Of a stretch of 6,441 bases of DNA, positions 1 to 5,061 are shown piece after piece (the stretch's first letter is position 1; every line of letters starts with the position of its first letter). Location of the stretch: the NCBI GenBank assembly GCA_038118725.1, contig JAYOIK010000137.1:1-6441 (forward strand). Direction: 5' to 3'. The translations under genes and the position numbers were made by a program. A model generated the notes under the pieces. The model worked only from the letters and a program-made list of their open reading frames with translations, was not told the DNA's origin and did not search any database. The stretch is from JADHLJ01 sp038118725. Lineage in GTDB: Bacteria > Pseudomonadota > Alphaproteobacteria > Thalassobaculales > Thalassobaculaceae.

Positions 1-157
1 CGGCGGCGAGAATGCTGTCCGAGCCCTGGTTGCCGTAAACCAGATCAGCACCGCCGAGCGCGCTGATCGTATCCGCGCCGGTCAGGCCGGTGATTTCCTC
101 GGCGTTACCCGTGCCGGTAAGATTGTCGGAAGAAGTCGTTCCGGTGATTGATGCCAT
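1..157 (-). CDS. RTX-like calcium-binding repeat protein, N-terminal fragment
   Basis: This partial gene reads leftward from an ATG at 157 and stays open for 52 codons to the window edge. The protein begins MASITGTTSSDNLTGTG and continues through motifs such as LTGADTISALGGADLVYG and NQGSDSI. These fit the degenerate GGxGxDxLx nonapeptides of RTX/hemolysin-type proteins, which bind calcium in a beta-roll and are usually exported by type I secretion through a C-terminal signal, which would lie outside this window. No N-terminal signal peptide is seen, in line with type I export. A Shine-Dalgarno-like GGGGA (168-164) sits 6 bases before the ATG and supports this start. The gene faces away from the glycan genes, separated from them by a long intergenic region. 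The family is fairly clear from the repeats, but the specific role (adhesin, S-layer, enzyme) cannot be told from 52 residues. Confidence 0.72.
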   Translation of the reverse strand, partial: MASITGTTSSDNLTGTGNAEEITGLTGADTISALGGADLVYGNQGSDSILAA

Positions 158-238
158 TGAAAGTCCCCATTAGCGCATCGAAGCCGATTCTCTTGGCGCG
201 ACTTTTATCAGTCATTTAGCCACCGCGACGTCCTTAGC

Positions 239-261
239 GTCATGGTAACCGCTGACATGAC
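239..261. repeat. Short inverted repeat upstream of RTX-like gene
   Basis: GTCATG (239-244) and CATGAC (256-261) are perfect 6-base arms separated by 11 bases, about 80-100 bases upstream of the RTX-like start codon. A further GTCAT occurs at 211-215. The half-site spacing would suit a dimeric regulator, but 6-base arms arise easily by chance, so this is only a candidate operator. Confidence 0.2.
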
Positions 262-451
262 TTAGGTCGGTTAGCCAAAAACCTGAAGCCGGCCCGAGAC
301 CAGTCCAGTTCGGGATCTAATTACACCGAAACCCGGTGGCTTGCAAGCGCCTAATGGCCGATAAATCCGGGATTTTCCGGGGGTGTGGGGATGGTTTCCA
401 TCCGCACTGTTGCAAAAATAACACGCCTTCTGACTCGCCGGGCGATCATGA

Positions 452-590
452 TATCGACTATCCCTCGATAGAGCGTTGGAGGAGGGGGCGCGGTCGTTTG
501 TGTCGCCTTCACACCCGAAAACCCTCGTTGACCTCGAACTCGACCGTTTACGAAACCAATTGTATGACGCCGTGAAACGGGCTTTTATTT
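452..590 (+). other. Possible small or degenerate reading frame
   Basis: This frame opens after a TGA at 449-451 and runs to a TAG at 588-590. Its downstream part would encode a charged, helix-like stretch (LVDLELDRLRNQLYDAVKRA). A purine-rich GGAGGAGGGGG (478-488) lies 11 bases before an in-frame GTG at 500, which would give a 30-residue peptide. In another frame an ATG at 391 encodes MVSIRTVAKITRLLTRRAIM and ends at 469-471, overlapping the first frame. A shift between 452 and 468 would join the two into one small protein of roughly 65 residues. This could be a decayed gene, a small protein or chance; no family is recognised and I would not annotate it as a gene. Confidence 0.15.
569..588 (+). 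terminator. Weak terminator-like hairpin
   Basis: GCCGT-GAA-ACGGGC can fold into a 5-bp stem with one bulged G and a 3-base loop, and is followed by TTTTATTT (583-590). This resembles a weak intrinsic terminator on the plus strand. It overlaps the end of the doubtful short frame at 452-590. The stem is short and bulged, so chance is quite possible. Confidence 0.22.
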
Positions 591-653
591 AGAGCGTGGT
601 GGGAAGGCTATCGCGTCAAAACCCCCGTGCTCGAAATCTGGCGAGGCGGGAGC

Positions 654-701
654 CCCGGGTTCCAATGTGCCCGGGTTCCAATGTGCCGGGGTTCCAATGT
701 G
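654..701. repeat. 16-bp tandem repeat, three copies
   Basis: Three head-to-tail copies of CCCGGGTTCCAATGTG occupy 654-669, 670-685 and 686-701. The first two are identical and the third differs only at its third base (G for C). There are no spacers, so this is not a CRISPR array. A degenerate echo, TTCGAATGTG, occurs at 779-788. The array lies 117 bases upstream of the glycosyltransferase start codon and just before its promoter candidate, so it may be a variable-number repeat or a cluster of regulator sites. The repeat is seen directly; any role is inferred. Confidence 0.9.
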
Positions 702-726
702 ATTGACCTGGCACCGTACTCACGCT

Positions 727-754
727 TTGGCCGCCGCTCGTCATTTTCTATAAT
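727..754 (+). promoter_or_regulatory. Candidate sigma70-type promoter for glycosyltransferase
   Basis: A perfect TATAAT at 749-754 is preceded, across 16 bases, by TTGGCC at 727-732 (4 of 6 matches to TTGACA); TTTGGC at 726-731 would give a 17-base spacer but a poorer match. Transcription would begin near 761, leaving a leader of about 55 bases. The -10 match is striking in GC-rich DNA, but the -35 is moderate and no experimental mark is available. Confidence 0.35.
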
Positions 755-817
755 CAGGGTGTCGGTGTTTTTGCTTAATTCGAATGTGTCATGGAATGAG
801 AAACCGAGCATCATGTG

Positions 818-1972
818 ATGGCTTTCGAACGTAACTCCCAAACGATCCGTTTCGACGGTCGGCGCTTGATCCACGGGATCGGATGGTTTGATGGGCCGTA
901 CGGATACAATGTACACGCTCGCGGTTTCTTCAGCGCCTTGGCGCGTCGAAACCCCACGATCATTTCTCCACTGGTCCACGCCGATGGACCCTATGCGCGA
1001 GATCGAGAGGTCGCTCGCCGGATAAGGGACGACAAGGACATCGTTACGATCGCGCTTCTATACGGCAATATGGCGGGGACCATCACGCGCGACGCGCCGG
1101 GGCCGCGAGTGATTTACACGGTATGGGAGTCCACGCGCCTCCCCGACGATTGGGTTGCCGCGCTTCGTGGCGCCGACCAGGTTTGGACGGCCTCCAGGTG
1201 GGGCGCCGCCGTCATGGCCCGCAATGGTGTCGATCCCGCCCATCTTCACGTGGTACCCGAGGGTGTCGATCCGGTTCTATTCAATCCGAACATTCCGCCG
1301 ACCGAGGTCATAGCGGGTCGGCCCGGGTTTAAATTCCTGAATATTGGGCGTTTCGAGGAACGGAAGGGCACCGCCTGTCTCGTTCGGGCGTTTGACCAGG
1401 AGTTCGGGCCTCGGGACGACGCCCTACTCGTTCTGGCGTGCCATAATCCGCACGAACGGAACTTCGACATGGCGGAGGTCCTGCGGTCCCTGGAGCTTCG
1501 TCATCCAGAAAAATTGCTGTTCATTCCGCCCGTGGCGCGCCAGGACGTTTTGGCCTCGCTTTACACCGCGAGTGACGTATTCGTGGCGCCATCGAGGGCG
1601 GAGGGCTGGGGGTTGCCCATCACGGAAGCCATGGCTTGTGGCTTGCCGGTAATCACCACCGATCACAGCGCCCCCCGCGACTATCTCGGGCCGGAGTCTT
1701 TCAGGGTTTCCAAGATCATGACTCCAATAGGCACGCCTTATTTCGACGTCTCGGATGGGGATCTGGGTATGTGGGCCGATCCCGACTTGGCGGATCTCCG
1801 GCGTCAGATGCGGAACGTCTATGAGAACCGGGATGCCGCTAGAATAGCGGGTATCACGGCGAGTCGGCGCATTCGATCAAACTTTACCTGGGATAGAGCC
1901 GCCGATCGGGCGATGCAAGCTCTCGACGGGATTGCTTGGACAAGGAAGGAAAAACCGGTCGCGCGCCCGTGA
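818..1972 (+). CDS. Glycosyltransferase, GT4-type (GT-B fold)
   Basis: This gene probably moves a sugar from an activated donor onto a glycan or lipid carrier at the cytoplasmic membrane face. Counting from the upstream GTG at 815 (385 residues), the N-terminal domain contains GIGWFDGPYGYN (21-32), a loop typical of related transferases. YTVWESTRLP (101-110), DQVWTAS (121-127) and VVPEGVDP (146-153) match the conserved path to the hinge. The C-terminal donor domain has NIGRFEERKG (176-185) and EGWGLPITE (263-271), the E-x7-E signature of GT4 retaining enzymes, then AMACGLPVI. The end, FTWDRAADRAMQAL (357-370), is the usual closing helix. No membrane segment is visible. GTG 815 and ATG 818 are adjacent in-frame starts with only a weak GAG (806-808) upstream; ATG is chosen, giving 384 residues. 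The gene converges on the methyltransferase 25 bases downstream. Donor and acceptor are unknown. Confidence 0.9.
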   Translation: MAFERNSQTIRFDGRRLIHGIGWFDGPYGYNVHARGFFSALARRNPTIISPLVHADGPYARDREVARRIRDDKDIVTIALLYGNMAGTITRDAPGPRVIYTVWESTRLPDDWVAALRGADQVWTASRWGAAVMARNGVDPAHLHVVPEGVDPVLFNPNIPPTEVIAGRPGFKFLNIGRFEERKGTACLVRAFDQEFGPRDDALLVLACHNPHERNFDMAEVLRSLELRHPEKLLFIPPVARQDVLASLYTASDVFVAPSRAEGWGLPITEAMACGLPVITTDHSAPRDYLGPESFRVSKIMTPIGTPYFDVSDGDLGMWADPDLADLRRQMRNVYENRDAARIAGITASRRIRSNFTWDRAADRAMQALDGIAWTRKEKPVARP

Positions 1973-1997
1973 AGCCTCGGCGTATGAATCGGTCGTT

Positions 1998-2927
1998 TCA
2001 CGAGGTCCGTGGCACGGACAGCCGATAGTCGTCGTTGATGGAACGGGTCATCATGCCCTGGTCCCGCAACAGGCTGGTTATCGTAGAGGCGTCGGGGTTC
2101 GGGATGCCGCCAACACGCGCCTCCCACAACACGCCCCCGATCCGACCGTTACCGAGGGAGCGCGTGGCGCCTCGGAGGGCGGCCAGTTCGCGGCCCTCGA
2201 TATCCAGTTTGATCCAAACATCCCGTCGACAATCCGGGTCAAATCTTTCGACCAGTGAATCGATGGTTGTGGTCGGGACCTCTCGAGCGGCGCCGTCGCC
2301 AGGAGTCGCCGACAAGTGGTGACCCATGGATGTGTTGCGACGGAGCCAACCATGTCCGTCGGTCTCGGCGATCGCCGCGTCAACTATTTCGGCACGACCA
2401 CCGTGGTCATTTTCAAACAAGTTGTGCTGGAGATGGCGTAGATTCTCCGCGTCCGGCTCTACCGCGACGACACGCGCATTCGGAAGTGATGAAAGGACAT
2501 GGAGGGTATAGATGCCCCAATGCGCGCCGATATCCAGGAACAGGCATTCGGGCGGCAATAGCGTGTCCAAGAGGCGGCGCTCCTCGGTTTCGTAGCCCGG
2601 GCCATCATACTCGGCTCGCAACAGGAACTGGGTCGATGGATCCTCGAGCATGTCGAGGGGGATACACAGCACATAGTCCCTCGAGATGGAGCCCGGCCGA
2701 CCGGTCGTTTCATCCAGGCGAATGTATCCGTCGCGAATCAGCCGTTTGGGAATGTCGAGATACATACCGCCGCCTATATCCGAAATGCCGTCGCTTCCCT
2801 TCGAATCGCGGTTCGCGAATCCTCGGATTTCCGAGGTTTTGGGATGCTCAACGTAGTACGCGTGATCCACCTTGCGAGCGAACCCCTTTGGTCTTATTAC
2901 ATGCGCGATGATCAAGCTTCCAAGCAA
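1998..2927 (-). CDS. FkbM-family SAM-dependent methyltransferase
   Basis: The 309-residue product carries the FkbM fold. The SAM-binding motif FLDIGAHWGIYTL (130-142) is followed by VVAVEPDAENLRHLQHNL (153-170), with the acidic residue E157 that would hold the ribose. VPTTTIDSLVE (217-227) and WIKLDIEGRE (238-247) follow, then the helix LAALRGATRSL (248-258). These features are typical of FkbM O-methyltransferases, which often methylate sugar hydroxyls in glycans and natural products. The first 100 or so residues show no recognised domain. The start is uncertain: TTG at 2927 is the furthest upstream start and has GAGGG 9 bases before it, while the first ATG in frame is at 2765 (residue 55). 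The gene lies opposite to its neighbours, convergent with the glycosyltransferase and divergent from the SDR operon across 125 bases. The family call is firm; the substrate is unknown. Confidence 0.9.
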   Translation of the reverse strand: MLGSLIIAHVIRPKGFARKVDHAYYVEHPKTSEIRGFANRDSKGSDGISDIGGGMYLDIPKRLIRDGYIRLDETTGRPGSISRDYVLCIPLDMLEDPSTQFLLRAEYDGPGYETEERRLLDTLLPPECLFLDIGAHWGIYTLHVLSSLPNARVVAVEPDAENLRHLQHNLFENDHGGRAEIVDAAIAETDGHGWLRRNTSMGHHLSATPGDGAAREVPTTTIDSLVERFDPDCRRDVWIKLDIEGRELAALRGATRSLGNGRIGGVLWEARVGGIPNPDASTITSLLRDQGMMTRSINDDYRLSVPRTS

Positions 2928-3040
2928 TAACCGACGCCCTCGACGCGATCCTGCCCTCGGCCATCGTGATTCGGTGCTTCCGAACCGCGTGTTGTCGCCG
3001 GTTTGCTGATCCCGTCGGCTTCGCCTCGTGGCTAAAATTT

Positions 3041-3046
3041 AAGGGA
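3041..3046 (+). promoter_or_regulatory. Ribosome binding site fixing start of first SDR gene
   Basis: AAGGGA ends 6 bases before the ATG at 3053. It decides the start: the frame is open further up to an ATG at 2966, but that extension (MIRCFRTACCRRF...) precedes the canonical beta-strand and glycine-rich motif that an SDR protein should begin with. Confidence 0.75.
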
Positions 3047-3052
3047 CGCCAA

Positions 3053-4054
3053 ATGAGCAAAGTACTGATCACCGGTGGCGCCGGCTATGTCGGCAGTCGA
3101 CTCATTCCACAGCTCCTTGAGCTGGGCCACGATGTTACGGTTTACGACATCCTGTATTACGGCAGCGATTTTCTGCCGATGGAAAACCCACGCTTGAAGG
3201 TCATCGGTGGGGATCTTAGGGATATCGAGAAGCTGAGCGCCGCCCTCGATGGGATCGAGATGGTCATTCATCTCGCCTGCATTTCAAATGACGCCAGCTT
3301 CGTTCTCGACGAGGCATTGAGTGAAACGGTGAATTTCGACGCGTTCGAGCCGCTTGTTATCGCCGCGAAGCAAGCCGGCGTTCGGCGTTTTATCTATGCC
3401 TCCACCAGTTCGGTATACGGTGTGTCAGAGGTCCCGAACGTAACCGAGGACCATCCGTTGGTGCCTCTTACGCTCTACAACAAATTCAAGGGAATGTGCG
3501 AGCCTCTGCTATTCAAGCACCAGTCGGAGGATTTCACCTGCGTGACGATTCGTCCGGCGACGCTTTGCGGCTACGCCCCGCGTCAACGCCTGGACCTTTC
3601 GGTGAACATTCTGACCAATCACGCCGTCAATCGCGGCAAGATCACGGTGTTCGGCGGGACCCAGTTACGCCCGAACCTGAACATCCAGGACATGTGCGAT
3701 CTCTATAAACTCTTGCTGGAGATTGATGGCGAGAAGATCGCCGGCCAAACCTTCAATGCCGGCTATCAGAACATGTCGATCATGGACATCGCCCTGTTGG
3801 TCCAGGAAATCGTCCAGAAGGAAGTACCGGGGCGGGAGAAGATCGAGATCGAAACCACGCCCAGCGATGACCTGCGTTCCTATCACATCAATTCCGACAA
3901 GATCACGCGGACCATTGGGTTCAAGCCGCGCCACACGGTTGAGGATGCCATCCGCGAGCTTTGCGTCGCTTTCCGGGAAGGTAAACTTCCCGGCAGTCTT
4001 GAGGACGACAAGTATTTCAACGTTCAACGCATGAAGGCCCTGAACGCGGCATGA
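3053..4054 (+). CDS. NAD(P)-dependent extended SDR sugar epimerase/dehydratase
   Basis: The 333-residue product is an extended short-chain dehydrogenase acting on a nucleotide-activated sugar, probably as an epimerase or dehydratase. It opens MSKVLITGGAGYVGS, with the Rossmann GxxGxxG at residues 8-14 and the acidic residue D32 at the end of the second strand, which favours NAD. DLRD (54-57), HLACIS (73-78) and YASTSSVYG (115-123, active-site serine region) follow. The catalytic pair is Y142 and K146 in LYNKFKG, and IRPATLCGYAPR (166-177) is the substrate-side loop. The start at 3053 is chosen for its AAGGGA site and because the protein then begins at the first strand. It is the first gene of a rightward operon and overlaps the next by ATGA. 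It differs clearly from that neighbour, so it is not a simple duplicate. The exact reaction cannot be assigned; GalE-like, dehydratase-like and 3,5-epimerase/reductase-like relatives all share these motifs. Confidence 0.9.
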   Translation: MSKVLITGGAGYVGSRLIPQLLELGHDVTVYDILYYGSDFLPMENPRLKVIGGDLRDIEKLSAALDGIEMVIHLACISNDASFVLDEALSETVNFDAFEPLVIAAKQAGVRRFIYASTSSVYGVSEVPNVTEDHPLVPLTLYNKFKGMCEPLLFKHQSEDFTCVTIRPATLCGYAPRQRLDLSVNILTNHAVNRGKITVFGGTQLRPNLNIQDMCDLYKLLLEIDGEKIAGQTFNAGYQNMSIMDIALLVQEIVQKEVPGREKIEIETTPSDDLRSYHINSDKITRTIGFKPRHTVEDAIRELCVAFREGKLPGSLEDDKYFNVQRMKALNAA

Positions 4055-5061
4055 CATCCAAGCCAGTCGCGATCGTTACCGGGGGGGCCGGCTTTATCGG
4101 GTCCCATATGGTGGACCTGTTGCTGGAGCGTGGGTTCGTCGTCCGCGTCATCGACAATTTTACCGGGGGCCACGCGGCGAACTTGCGTCACCACGGGGAT
4201 AACCCGGACCTCGCGGTGGATGAGCGTGATATCCGCGGACTCGAACCCGAGGACAAGTTTTTCACCGGTGCCCGCTACGTCTTTCATTTCGCGGGAATTG
4301 GCGACATCGTGCCGTCGATCGAACGACCGATGGACTACATGGACGTCAATGTACAGGGCACCGCCCGGGTTCTTGAAGGCGCGCGATGGGCGGGCGTGGA
4401 CAAGCTCGTCTACGCGGCCTCGTCGTCATGCTACGGCCTCGCCGAGGTGCCGACCGCCGAGGATCACCCGATCGCGCCGCAATATCCCTATGCCTTGAGT
4501 AAGAACCAGGGAGAGCAGGCGGTTTTTCACTGGCACCAGGTCTATGGCTTGCCGATCAATTCGGTGCGGATCTTCAATGCCTATGGCACGCGGGTTCGAA
4601 CGACCGGGGCCTATGGCGCGGTGTTCGGGGTCTTTCTCAAACAGAAGCTCGCGGGCAAGCCGTTCACCGTTGTCGGAGACGGCACTCAGACCAGGGATTT
4701 TCTTTATGTCACGGATGTGGCGCGAGCGTTTCTCGCCGCCGCCGAGACCGAGCGGCTGGGCCAAGTCTACAATATCGGCGCCGGCGACCCACAACCGGTC
4801 AACAGATTGGTGGAACTGATCGGCGGTCCGGTAACCTATGTGCCCAAGCGCCCGGGAGAACCTGACTGCACCTGGGCGAATATATCCAAGATCCGCGACG
4901 AACTGGGTTGGGAGCCGGAGGTTTCCTTCGAGGAGGGCGTTGCGAGAATGATGGCCGACATCGAACATTGGCGCGACGCGCCGCTTTGGGAACCGGACTC
5001 GATCGCGGAGGCCACGCGAACGTGGTTCACTTATCTTGGCGACGGAAATCCGCATGACTGA
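4051..5061 (+). CDS. NAD(P)-dependent extended SDR sugar epimerase, GalE-like
   Basis: The 336-residue product is a second extended SDR enzyme. The nucleotide-binding GGAGFIGS lies at 11-18 and the acidic D35 at the end of the second strand. VFHFAG (77-82) and YAASSSCYG (121-129) follow, with catalytic Y147 and K151 in YALSK. RIFNAYGTRVR (173-183) and GDGTQTRDFLYVTDV (209-223) closely resemble UDP-sugar 4-epimerases and related dehydratases, the latter binding the nucleotide part of the substrate. The C terminus extends beyond the usual fold with WRDAPLWEPDSIAEATRTWF (307-326). The start overlaps the previous stop (ATGA, 4051-4054) and the end overlaps the next start (ATGACTGA, 5054-5061), which suggests translational coupling. 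The substrate is probably a nucleotide-linked sugar made with the fused enzyme downstream (inference). Epimerase is more likely than dehydratase, but this is not settled. Confidence 0.9.
   Translation: MTSKPVAIVTGGAGFIGSHMVDLLLERGFVVRVIDNFTGGHAANLRHHGDNPDLAVDERDIRGLEPEDKFFTGARYVFHFAGIGDIVPSIERPMDYMDVNVQGTARVLEGARWAGVDKLVYAASSSCYGLAEVPTAEDHPIAPQYPYALSKNQGEQAVFHWHQVYGLPINSVRIFNAYGTRVRTTGAYGAVFGVFLKQKLAGKPFTVVGDGTQTRDFLYVTDVARAFLAAAETERLGQVYNIGAGDPQPVNRLVELIGGPVTYVPKRPGEPDCTWANISKIRDELGWEPEVSFEEGVARMMADIEHWRDAPLWEPDSIAEATRTWFTYLGDGNPHD

Larger units (their letters stand above)
158..814. other. Long intergenic region without a convincing gene
   Basis: These 657 bases separate the leftward RTX-like gene from the rightward glycosyltransferase. 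No frame gives a protein with recognisable motifs. Items that can be pointed to are an inverted repeat GTCATG/CATGAC at 239-261, a short doubtful frame at 452-590 on the plus strand ending in a terminator-like hairpin, a 16-bp x 3 tandem repeat at 654-701, and a TATAAT-containing promoter candidate at 727-754. I saw no good sigma70 promoter for the RTX gene on the minus strand; the closest -10-like words (GATAAA, CTAAAT) lack a suitable -35. No tRNA-like cloverleaf or CRISPR structure is visible. Confidence 0.6.

Noticed and set aside
336..575. A 79-codon plus-strand frame from GTG 336
   Set aside because: Cysteine/arginine-rich composition without motifs, no good ribosome binding site, and the codon pattern does not resemble the neighbouring genes.
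654..701. CRISPR array
   Set aside because: The repeats are only 16 bases, directly abutting with no spacers, and no cas genes are present.
709..725. Possible sigma54 promoter beginning TGGCACC
   Set aside because: The -24-like element is good but the GC of the -12 element is not at the required 10-base spacing.
608..979. A 123-codon minus-strand frame overlapping the glycosyltransferase start
   Set aside because: It runs through the tandem repeat, which gives it repeated HIGT/HWNPG segments, and is antisense to a clear GT4 gene; no recognisable motif.
1968..2002. CGTGAA/TTCACG inverted repeat between the convergent genes as a terminator
   Set aside because: Only 6-base arms with a 23-base loop and no T-run; largely reflects the two TGA stop codons facing each other.
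2255..2911. A 218-codon plus-strand frame
   Set aside because: Antisense to the FkbM methyltransferase and rich in Arg, Gly and Pro, as expected for a shadow frame.
2970..2984. TTCGG-TGCTT-CCGAA hairpin in the divergent intergenic region
   Set aside because: A 5-bp stem with no T-run or conserved partner; too likely by chance.
3033..3038. TAAAAT as a -10 box for the SDR operon
   Set aside because: No -35 element at 16-18 bases, and transcription would start on top of the ribosome binding site at 3041-3046.
4426..5055. A 209-codon minus-strand frame
   Set aside because: Antisense to the GalE-like gene and without recognised motifs.
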